NCBI RefSeq assembly: GCF_000316625.1
Contig: NC_019676.1
Location: 917,001-981,000 of the forward strand
Direction: 5' to 3'
DNA length: 64,000 nucleotides
DNA from: Nostoc sp. PCC 7107
Lineage (GTDB): Bacteria; Cyanobacteriota; Cyanobacteriia; Cyanobacteriales; Nostocaceae
Numbering within the stretch: the stretch's first letter is position 1; each line of letters begins with the position of its first letter. The notes beneath the pieces are model-generated. The model searched no databases. It had not been told where the DNA came from and worked only from the letters and a program-made list of their open reading frames with translations. Position numbers and translations under genes: made by a program. Below are positions 45,212 through 52,970 of this stretch, piece by piece.

Positions 45212-45772
45212 CTGAAACAGCATGGTGTGACAGTTTGGTTTACAGGTCTGAGTGGAGCAGGTAAAACGACAATTAGCTCCCAAGTCGAACTAGAGTTGCG
45301 ATCGCAAGGCTACAAGGTCGAATTACTAGACGGAGATTTAGTCCGACAGCACCTCAGCAAAGGTCTAGGGTTTAGCAAAGCTGACCGCGATGAAAATATT
45401 CGCCGCATTGGTTTTATTGCTAACCTGTTAACTCGCAATGAAGTAATTGTCTTGGTTTCAGTAATTTCGCCATATCGTCAAGTCCGGGAAGAAGTTAGAC
45501 AGCATATCGGGTCTTTCGTTGAGGTATTTGTCAATGCGCCTCTAGAAGTTTGCGAAATGCGAGATGTTAAGGGTTTGTACAAAAAAGCACGTTCTGGAGA
45601 ACTCAAAAACTTCACTGGTATTGATGACCCTTATGAACAACCACTCAATCCAGAAGTGGAATGTCGCACAGACCAAGAGAATTTAACAGATAGTGTGACT
45701 AAAGTATTGGAATATTTAGTAGTACAAAACTATTGCGATCGCCTAATTTTAGAAAAATTTATTGGTAAATAA
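45212..45772 (+). CDS. cysC: Adenylylsulfate (APS) kinase
   Basis: CysC phosphorylates APS to PAPS, the sulfate donor for sulfotransferases. The kinase has its Walker A GLSGAGKTT, then LLDGDLVRQHL, NIRRIGFIA, SPYRQVRE and the lid KGLYKKARSGELKNFTGIDDPYE. The start is odd. The sequence aligns with usual CysC N-termini from KQHGVTVWFTG, whose expected ATG position is CTG at 45212, ten bases after GGAGG (45197-45201). TTG at 45134 or 45191 and GTG at 45227 are in frame, but 45134 lies upstream of the promoter. From CTG the product is about 186 residues, normal for CysC. It sits between a sulfotransferase and an aminotransferase. Confidence 0.92.
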   Translation: MKQHGVTVWFTGLSGAGKTTISSQVELELRSQGYKVELLDGDLVRQHLSKGLGFSKADRDENIRRIGFIANLLTRNEVIVLVSVISPYRQVREEVRQHIGSFVEVFVNAPLEVCEMRDVKGLYKKARSGELKNFTGIDDPYEQPLNPEVECRTDQENLTDSVTKVLEYLVVQNYCDRLILEKFIGK

Positions 45773-46915
45773 ATGCAGATCACTTCCCCAGCCTTCGACG
45801 AGCAAGAAATCCTTATGGTCAAGCAATGCTTAGACTCAGGATGGGTGACTCAAGGGCCAATTACGCGCCAATTTGAAGAGTTATTTCAGCAGCGCCACCA
45901 AGTAAAATATGCTTTAGCCACAACCTCCTGTACAGCTGCTTTACATCTGGCGGCGATGGCTTTGCAATTACAGCCAGGAGATGAAGTTATTGTACCAGCA
46001 TTTACCTGGGTGACATCTGCTCATTGTGCTGAATACGTAGGTGCTAAGGTAGTCTTTGCTGATGTAGAAATCGATACATTTAACATTGACCCTGTAGCTT
46101 TGGAAGCAGCTATCACTCCAAAAACTAAAGCTGTAGTTGTAGTGCATCTATTTGGACTAGCTGCACGAATGCAAGAAATTTTAGCGATCGCCCAGAAGTA
46201 TAATATTGCCATCATTGAAGATGCTGCGTGTGCAGTTGGTACTACATATAATGGTCAGCCAGTTGGTGGACTTGGTGATATTGGTTGTTTTTCATTTCAT
46301 CCGCGCAAAGTCATTACCACAGGTGAAGGCGGAATGGTCACAACTAATAATGCAGAGTTAGCAGAAAGGCTGAAAGTTTTACGGAATCACGGTGCTTCGC
46401 CCAATCCTGATATTGAGGCGACCAAACCATACTATATGGGGCGATTTGATCACTTGGGCTTTAATCTTCGTTTTAGCGATATCCAAGCTGCGATCGGTCT
46501 AGCACAAATGGCAAAGCTTAATCAACTTTTATTAGATCGCATCAGTTGCGCTAAACAATACAATGTGCTTTTAGAAAGCATAGCCGACATTGCCACACCT
46601 AGCACACCTCCTATGTCTGGACACAGTTACCAATCTTATGTAATACGTATCCTTGAAGGTGGTGCAAATCGGCGGAACATCATTATGGAAGCACTAGCAG
46701 AAGACGGTATTCAAACTAGACCAGGAACCCACGCTGTCCACCGTCTTGGGTATTACCAAAATAAGTACAATCTCAAAGCTGAACAATATCCCAACGCTGC
46801 TAATGCAGAAGATTTATCAATTACTTTGCCAATCTTTCCAGGAATGACCGACAGTGATCAACAGCTAGTAGTGAATTCCTTGAAATCAGGTCTTGGAAGA
46901 CACTCTGCAATGTGA
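45773..46915 (+). CDS. DegT/DnrJ/EryC1 sugar aminotransferase, copy 3
   Basis: A PLP-dependent sugar aminotransferase of 380 residues. The PLP lysine is Lys179 in FSFHPRKVITTGEGG, and Asp150 in AIIEDAACAVG contacts the PLP ring. The sequence is of the perosamine synthetase/ArnB-like kind (VPAFTWVTSAHCAEYVGAKVVFADVE). Its start ATG directly follows the cysC stop. A 4-keto or 3-keto sugar nucleotide is the probable substrate. Confidence 0.92.
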   Translation: MQITSPAFDEQEILMVKQCLDSGWVTQGPITRQFEELFQQRHQVKYALATTSCTAALHLAAMALQLQPGDEVIVPAFTWVTSAHCAEYVGAKVVFADVEIDTFNIDPVALEAAITPKTKAVVVVHLFGLAARMQEILAIAQKYNIAIIEDAACAVGTTYNGQPVGGLGDIGCFSFHPRKVITTGEGGMVTTNNAELAERLKVLRNHGASPNPDIEATKPYYMGRFDHLGFNLRFSDIQAAIGLAQMAKLNQLLLDRISCAKQYNVLLESIADIATPSTPPMSGHSYQSYVIRILEGGANRRNIIMEALAEDGIQTRPGTHAVHRLGYYQNKYNLKAEQYPNAANAEDLSITLPIFPGMTDSDQQLVVNSLKSGLGRHSAM

Positions 46916-47014
46916 TTGTAAGTTTTGCATAAATAGAGGCTAACTTATCAACAAATTGATTTATATCTAAAAAGGTGTGTTTTTTAATAAAATTAATTGA
47001 ATTAAATAAGTATT

Positions 47015-48670
47015 ATGACTGACATAGAATTAAATAATTCTTTTCAATGGATTAAAGAATTTCAACAAAAACATGGACGTAAACCAAGTATTCTACACAT
47101 AGGTAACATTGCCAATAATGCTTATAATAACGCCAAACTTTTAAATAAAATAGGATTTGATTGTGATGTTATATGTTATGACTACTACCACATTATGGGT
47201 TGCCCAGAATGGGAAGACGCAGATTTTGAAGGAGAAATAAAAGACCAGTTTTTTCCTGATTGGAATGCAGTAACTTTACAAGAATTTCAACGCCCTAAAT
47301 GGTTTGCTCAAGGCTATATAATGTATTGCTTGTTTTATTTAACAGCAAAACGTCAAAATAAAGCACTATTAGCATGGTTTTGGTGGCAGATATTAGAAAT
47401 TGGCAGATTTTATCGCTGTTCAATGAATGGGCTTTTATATGCGATTATTTCTCCAATTATAAAATTATTAAAACTTGCAAAGCAGATTATCTTTATTAAA
47501 AATCACATTCTCAGCTTGATTAATCAAAAATTTCATAGCCTCTTATCCAGAAAACCTGTTAAGAAAATACTTGAGTTTTTCAAAAAAAATATTAAGTTAG
47601 CTCAACAAAAAAATAATTTCAATAAAGTTTCTGAAATTAGCAAATTTGATGAAAGAGTTCAGGAAATAATTGAAATATTTAAACATAAGTTTCCTGAGCG
47701 TCAAGACCAATTAGTTTCTGAAGATTTAGCAGGCTATCGTTATATTTTTCCATTTTGGAAAAAGCTTTTTGAGAACTATGATATTATCCAAGGCTATTCT
47801 ACAGATCCTATTTTACCCTTACTAACACAACATCCCTATTTTGCATTTGAACACGGAACACTAAGAGACATTCCTTTTGAAACCACAGCACGAGGAAGAC
47901 TAACATCTATTGCATATAGTCAAGCTGAACATGTTTTTGTCACGAACTCAGACTGCATCAGTAACGCAATTTTATTAGCCGGTAAAAATGTTTCTGGGAT
48001 GAATCATCCCTATGATGAAAATCATGGATTGCAAGTAAAAGGTTGGCAAGAACTCAGACAAAAACTCTGTCAACAATTGGATGCAGATTTTCTGTTTTTC
48101 TTTCCTACACGTCATGATTGGGTAGCTGGAACAGGATATGCAGATAAAGGCAATGAAATATTCTTAAATGCCTTTTGTAATCTTCGTCAAGCTGGTTATA
48201 AAGTTGGATTGGTTTGTTGTATGTGGGGAGCCAATGTCCAAGATAGTATTAAATTACTAACTGAAAAAGATTGCGCTGATTTCGTTTTTTGGAGCCAGCC
48301 AATGGGAAATGTAAAATTTGAAAGAACAGCTAAAGCTTCTCATGTGGTAGTTGATCAGTTTAAACTTGGCTCTTTTGGTGGCATTGTGTTTAAAGCAATG
48401 GCAGTTGCTGCTCCTGTTTGTACTTATATTAAAGAAGATGATATTCTCAAACAATATAGTGAATTACCACCTGTAATCAACTGTAAAAGTGAAGATGAGA
48501 TTTTTCGTAAAATGGAAGATATTATTAAAAATCCAGACAAGTTAATCTATTTATCATCATTATCAAAAAGCTGGATTGATAAACATCATAGCTCATGGGA
48601 TACATTAAAAACGCAAGTACTTGCCTATGAAGCTTTCTTAAATAAAAGAGGTTTTTTACCAAAGTTATAA
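47015..48670 (+). CDS. Glycosyltransferase-like protein, altered EX7E group
   Basis: A 551-residue protein related to the gene at 40345: both share HIGNIANNAYNNAKLLNKIG- or similar N-terminal features and an EWEDADFEGE-like segment. A hydrophobic and basic stretch at about residues 130-200 suggests membrane contact. The C-terminal block VVVDQFKLGSFGGIVFKAMAVAAPV near 447 has DQ and a Gly in place of the first Glu of EX7E; here the second Glu is Lys. Activity may be altered or lost. ADFVFWSQPMGNVKF and FFFPTRHDW mark the nucleotide-binding half. Donor unknown. Confidence 0.7.
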   Translation: MTDIELNNSFQWIKEFQQKHGRKPSILHIGNIANNAYNNAKLLNKIGFDCDVICYDYYHIMGCPEWEDADFEGEIKDQFFPDWNAVTLQEFQRPKWFAQGYIMYCLFYLTAKRQNKALLAWFWWQILEIGRFYRCSMNGLLYAIISPIIKLLKLAKQIIFIKNHILSLINQKFHSLLSRKPVKKILEFFKKNIKLAQQKNNFNKVSEISKFDERVQEIIEIFKHKFPERQDQLVSEDLAGYRYIFPFWKKLFENYDIIQGYSTDPILPLLTQHPYFAFEHGTLRDIPFETTARGRLTSIAYSQAEHVFVTNSDCISNAILLAGKNVSGMNHPYDENHGLQVKGWQELRQKLCQQLDADFLFFFPTRHDWVAGTGYADKGNEIFLNAFCNLRQAGYKVGLVCCMWGANVQDSIKLLTEKDCADFVFWSQPMGNVKFERTAKASHVVVDQFKLGSFGGIVFKAMAVAAPVCTYIKEDDILKQYSELPPVINCKSEDEIFRKMEDIIKNPDKLIYLSSLSKSWIDKHHSSWDTLKTQVLAYEAFLNKRGFLPKL

Positions 48671-48682
48671 AAAATATTTTAT

Positions 48683-49804
48683 ATGAAAAAAGAATTAATT
48701 TCCTACCTAGATAAACTATCTCAAGATGTTGAATTTATTCCCTTCAAATTAGAGAAAGCAGAAGTTATTGAGGGGATTATCAAAAGCAATTATCAGACTT
48801 GGTATCCAGTATTCAGAGGTGTACCTTGTTTTTTACAGGGAACATTAAAACCTGATTTAAAATGGTTTGAAGAAAAGTACAGCCTAAGTGCGATTGCTGA
48901 TGAAGGTGAACAAGAATCAGCTAAAGATCAACGGTTAACTAACGAAACATTCTCTGATAAATGGAGTCGTTTTCGCAATTACGGATTAGAATCTAGCCAT
49001 CAAGAATTTTTATACGAATGGTATTGCAAAAAACTTGGGATTCCTAATTTAGAAAAACTCCAAGCTTTTTATCATCAATTTGATCGGATTTTGGAAGTTG
49101 GCCCTGGTTCTGGCTTTAACACAAAATTTATTTCCGAAAATACCAAAGGACAAGTTTTTGCAGTCGATATCTCTGAAGCAGCCTTCACTACATTTGAAAA
49201 TACAAAACATTTACCAAACTGTCATGTAGTTCAGGCTGACTTAATGGATATGCCATTTAGTGATAACTTTTTTGATTTTATCATTGCAGATGGCGTACTT
49301 CACCATACTCCTAATACTAAAAAAGCTTTATTTGCAATTTATAGCAAACTCAAGCCCGGTGGGCAGTTATTTTTTTATGTTTATAAAAAAATGGGAGCGG
49401 CCCGTCAATTTTGTGACCAATATATTAGAGAATCATTTACAAACCTTGATCCAGAGTCTTGCTACAAAGCTTGTGAAGGACTAACTGAGTTAGGGCGAGA
49501 ATTAAATCATCTCAACGCTAAAATTACCTTAAATCAACCTATTCCCATTCTTGGTATACCTGCTGGTACTCATGATGTCCAAAGACTGATTTATTACAAC
49601 TTTGTAAAATGTTTTTGGAATGACGCATTTGACTTCGAGACCAATAATATGGTCAACTTTGACTGGTATCATCCTCATAATGCTTGGCAACATACAGAAG
49701 AAGAAGTTAAAGAATGGCTGCAAGAATTAGGAGTTCACGATTATCAATTTAATCCTGCAAATCCCAATGGAATTTCTGTTCTTTTAACGAAGCCAGTCTT
49801 GTGA
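48683..49804 (+). CDS. SAM-dependent methyltransferase
   Basis: A class I methyltransferase of 373 residues. The N-terminal 50 residues (ending WYPVFRGVPCFL) resemble a Trm112-like segment common in glycan methyltransferases. The AdoMet motif ILEVGPGSGFN is at 136-146, VFAVDIS gives the acidic motif, and DGVLHHTPNTKKALFAIYSKLKPGGQLF follows. It probably O-methylates the glycan, either internally or as a chain-end cap. It overlaps the next gene by 4 bases. Confidence 0.87.
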   Translation: MKKELISYLDKLSQDVEFIPFKLEKAEVIEGIIKSNYQTWYPVFRGVPCFLQGTLKPDLKWFEEKYSLSAIADEGEQESAKDQRLTNETFSDKWSRFRNYGLESSHQEFLYEWYCKKLGIPNLEKLQAFYHQFDRILEVGPGSGFNTKFISENTKGQVFAVDISEAAFTTFENTKHLPNCHVVQADLMDMPFSDNFFDFIIADGVLHHTPNTKKALFAIYSKLKPGGQLFFYVYKKMGAARQFCDQYIRESFTNLDPESCYKACEGLTELGRELNHLNAKITLNQPIPILGIPAGTHDVQRLIYYNFVKCFWNDAFDFETNNMVNFDWYHPHNAWQHTEEEVKEWLQELGVHDYQFNPANPNGISVLLTKPVL

Positions 49805-50988
49805 AAAAAATCTTTAGGCTCGTTTATGACTTTTTATCTATCGGGGTGATATTTCTAGTCATACTTTTATCACCCTTAAGATTTATTTATAAAAAGTTAA
49901 CTTCATCTCAAATTAAAAGCTTGTGGTTGGGGACACCTATTATTACTTTAGCTTTTAAAGCCAAGGCCGAGCGACTGTTAGGAATAAAAGCTAGGTCATT
50001 AGTTTACGAAACCTATTTTATCACCCAAAGTTTTGACTACAATTTGAGCCAATTGACTCGCATTCCGTTGGTAGGTAAATTAACTTCATTATTTATTTTT
50101 GTGTGGGCTTGTTTTTGGGCTGATCGGCTTCATTTATACTGCGATCGCGGGTTACTTTTATCTTGGAAACCTTTACAAATAAATTTTAGAGAATTATTCG
50201 TTTATAAATTACTAGGTATACACATTTTTTTCTGGACGTATGGTGCTGATGTTCGCAGTCAACAAGCTACACAAATGCTGGGAGAACCGAATTGTTGTGT
50301 AGAATGTGATGCCGTTGGTAAAGCTTGTATTTGTGATGACAATAGACGAATAAACTATGTAAATAAGCTTAAAAAATACGCTACTGCCATTTTTTCTATG
50401 GGAGATATGATTGAATACACTCCCGGTAGTCTCAACAGTTTGTTTTTTTGGCCGGTTGATTTGCATGGCATCAACTCTGAAAAATATCAACCTGCATATC
50501 CTGAACTCAATAAAACTCAACCTTTGCGTGTTGTTCATGCACCAAATCATAGAAAATTTAAAGGAACTCACTTCTTGATTGAAGCGGTAAAAAATCTTCA
50601 GCTTGCAGGTGTTTCTATAGAACTAATTCTTGTAGAAAAGATGCCTAATGAACAAGCATTGGAAATATATAGAACTGCCGATGTTATTTTTGATCAGTGC
50701 TTAATTGGCTTTCATGGCTATTTTGCTCTTGAAGGTATGGCAATGGGTAAGCCGGTGATGTGTTTTATTAGAAAACCACAGGAGTATCTATTGTATCCAG
50801 AAGAATGTCCAATTATTAATACACATATTCAGACTTTAGAAAAAGACTTACGTGAATTAGTTAATCATAGGGAAAAATTACCAGAAATTGGCATAAAAAG
50901 TAGACAATATATAGAGAAATACTTTACTTTAGAAGCTTTTGCCCAGAGGTTACAGAAAGCTTATCAAGATTTAGGAATAGCCAGATGA
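49801..50988 (+). CDS. Glycosyltransferase with cysteine cluster, altered EX7E group
   Basis: A 395-residue protein starting at GTG 49801. A membrane segment lies at about 12-30. GT4-like features are LRVVHAPNHRKFKGTHFLIEA and VIFDQCLIGFHGYFALEGMAMGKP, with DQ at 298-299 and Gly where the first Glu of EX7E belongs. Between them is a tight cysteine cluster, Cys165, Cys166, Cys169, Cys176 and Cys178, after GADVRSQQ and before NRR. The gene at 51888 has a matching arrangement. Metal binding is inferred. It overlaps both neighbours by 4 bases. Confidence 0.78.
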   Translation: MKKIFRLVYDFLSIGVIFLVILLSPLRFIYKKLTSSQIKSLWLGTPIITLAFKAKAERLLGIKARSLVYETYFITQSFDYNLSQLTRIPLVGKLTSLFIFVWACFWADRLHLYCDRGLLLSWKPLQINFRELFVYKLLGIHIFFWTYGADVRSQQATQMLGEPNCCVECDAVGKACICDDNRRINYVNKLKKYATAIFSMGDMIEYTPGSLNSLFFWPVDLHGINSEKYQPAYPELNKTQPLRVVHAPNHRKFKGTHFLIEAVKNLQLAGVSIELILVEKMPNEQALEIYRTADVIFDQCLIGFHGYFALEGMAMGKPVMCFIRKPQEYLLYPEECPIINTHIQTLEKDLRELVNHREKLPEIGIKSRQYIEKYFTLEAFAQRLQKAYQDLGIAR

Positions 50989-51878
50989 AAATACTAATTG
51001 TTGGGTATAAAGGTTTTATTGGTAAATATTTATTTAATCACCTAAAATTACTGGGTGCAGATGTGTATGGAATTAGTTCTTCTGAGAAAAATGGGATTGA
51101 TGGAGAAACTGGTATTTTATCAGAGCAATTTACTATTAGTCCAGGAACTGATGCTGTTATCTACTTAGCGCAATCGCCATACTATCGTCAAATTCCAGAA
51201 AAGGCTACTCATTTATTAAATGTGAATGTAATTAGTGCGGTAAAAATGGTAGAAATAGCACGTAAAGCTAAAGTGCCACGCTTTATTTATACTTCTACTG
51301 GTAATGTTTATACACCAAGCTTTCAACCTCTAATCGAAACGTCTTCTCTTAATATAAATAACTGGTATTCTCTGAGCAAAATTCATGCAGAGGAAGCACT
51401 AGCGCTCTTTCGTAATGATATGGATATTACTATAACTAGGTTATTTGGTGTTTATGGCCCTGGACAAACTGATAAGCTAATTCCTCGATTAATTAACACT
51501 ATATTACAAGGCAATAAAATTTTTCTTGAAAGAAATCAAAATGATATCAATGATTTAGATGGGTTAAAACTATCTATGATTTATATCTATGACCTTGTTG
51601 AAATTCTAACAGAACTTTTAAGAAAATCTTTTAATCATTATTTACTTAATATATCAAGTCAAGAAGTTCTTACTTTAAGAGAAATTGCTAATAAAATTGC
51701 GATTTTCTCTCAAAAACAAGTCAATATTGAACTAGCAGATAAAATTCGCTATTTTGATTTAATTGCTGATACAACATTATTAAACCAAGCATTAAGCCCA
51801 ATTTTTACTCCTTTTAATATTGGTATTGAGAAAACCATTATGCAATCTCTACATCCAACTAATCATTGTGAGAGGTAA
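50985..51878 (+). CDS. NAD-dependent epimerase/dehydratase
   Basis: A 297-residue extended short-chain dehydrogenase. The NAD motif is GYKGFIGKYL at about 7-16, SSTGNV-type active-site region TSTGNVYTP near 105-113, and YSLSK (Tyr-Lys pair) near 126-130; RLFGVYGPGQTDKLIPRLI follows. It is shorter than the first epimerase and of a different subgroup, so it probably acts on another sugar nucleotide. The start overlaps the preceding glycosyltransferase by 4 bases. Confidence 0.86.
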   Translation: MKILIVGYKGFIGKYLFNHLKLLGADVYGISSSEKNGIDGETGILSEQFTISPGTDAVIYLAQSPYYRQIPEKATHLLNVNVISAVKMVEIARKAKVPRFIYTSTGNVYTPSFQPLIETSSLNINNWYSLSKIHAEEALALFRNDMDITITRLFGVYGPGQTDKLIPRLINTILQGNKIFLERNQNDINDLDGLKLSMIYIYDLVEILTELLRKSFNHYLLNISSQEVLTLREIANKIAIFSQKQVNIELADKIRYFDLIADTTLLNQALSPIFTPFNIGIEKTIMQSLHPTNHCER

Positions 51879-51887
51879 AATATTATC

Positions 51888-52961
51888 TTGAAAGTTCTGC
51901 ATTTACCTACATCAGTTGGGGGCAATTCTTGGGGTTTAGCTCAAGGTGAAAAAGCATTAGGATTAGATAGTACAGTTTTAATCTCGCAACAAAATTGGTT
52001 AGAATACCCTGCTGATATTAATCTGAATATTCAAAAAATAAAACCGAAAGCTGGGCGTTTTTTAAAGTTAGCCTTAGCTTTTATGAACATCAGAAATAAA
52101 TATGATGTTTTTCACTTTAATTTTGGCTCATCATTAATTCATTTCCCTAATAGTCATCTCAATCAGTTTGAACTGCCATTTTACCCAGAGAATGCTAAAC
52201 TATTTGTTACTTATAACGGTTGTGATATTAGACAAAAATATCCCACTATGCAGAGAACACAAATAGCTGCTTGTCATAATTCCAACTGTTATCAAGGGCA
52301 ATGTAATTCTGGTCATCTAGACAATTATAGACGTGTAGGCTTACAAAAAATGGAGCCTCATGTTAAACATATTTGGGCATTAAATCCTGATTTACTTTAT
52401 TTCCTCCCACCAAATAAGTCATCGTTTTTACCTTATTCACTCAGTTTTGCAGGAATTGATTTGTTTTCTCCACGATTAAATAATAAAAAACTCAAAATTG
52501 TTCATGCACCAACGAATAGAGAAGCCAAGGGAAGTACTTATATTTTGGCAGCTTTAGAAAAATTACAACAGACTCATGCAGAATATATAGAGGTGTGTCT
52601 AGTAGAAAATGTACCTCATGCACAAGCTATAGAAATTTATCAACAAGCAGATTTAATCATCGATCAAATTCTTATCGGTTGGTATGGGGGATTTGCAGTG
52701 GAAGCAATGCAGATGGGAAAACCTGTAATCGCTAGAATCGCACAGGAAGATTTACATTTTTTACCTGAACAAATGGCATCTGATGTTTTAGAAACTATTA
52801 TTAATGCTGATCCAAATAATATTTATGAAGTTATCCGACAATGTGTCGAAGATAGGAAGATATTGCTACAACATTCGGTAGCTGCTTTGCAATATGTGAA
52901 TAAGTGGCATGAGCCAAAATATGTAGCTAGTTTAACAAAAGAAAAGTATGAATCGAGTTGA
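51888..52961 (+). CDS. Glycosyltransferase with cysteine cluster, altered EX7E group
   Basis: A 357-residue GT-B-like protein from TTG 51888. It shares with the gene at 49801 the motifs NGCDIRQK, a cysteine cluster (Cys112, Cys129, Cys134, Cys139) ahead of NYRR, KIVHAPTNREAKGSTYILAALEKLQ, and LIIDQILIGWYGGFAVEAMQMGKPVI with DQ at 259-260. The first Glu of EX7E is again Gly. The two are clearly paralogues with one short-chain dehydrogenase gene between them. N-terminal HLPTSVGGNSWGLAQGEKALG resembles the acceptor loop of GT4 enzymes. Confidence 0.8.
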   Translation: MKVLHLPTSVGGNSWGLAQGEKALGLDSTVLISQQNWLEYPADINLNIQKIKPKAGRFLKLALAFMNIRNKYDVFHFNFGSSLIHFPNSHLNQFELPFYPENAKLFVTYNGCDIRQKYPTMQRTQIAACHNSNCYQGQCNSGHLDNYRRVGLQKMEPHVKHIWALNPDLLYFLPPNKSSFLPYSLSFAGIDLFSPRLNNKKLKIVHAPTNREAKGSTYILAALEKLQQTHAEYIEVCLVENVPHAQAIEIYQQADLIIDQILIGWYGGFAVEAMQMGKPVIARIAQEDLHFLPEQMASDVLETIINADPNNIYEVIRQCVEDRKILLQHSVAALQYVNKWHEPKYVASLTKEKYESS

Positions 52962-52970
52962 TTTTAAAAT

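Noticed and set aside
40345-48670. Wzx flippase or Wzy polymerase among the unknown proteins
   Set aside because: Neither the 40345 nor the 47015 protein has the many membrane helices needed; the Wzm/Wzt pair is the exporter.
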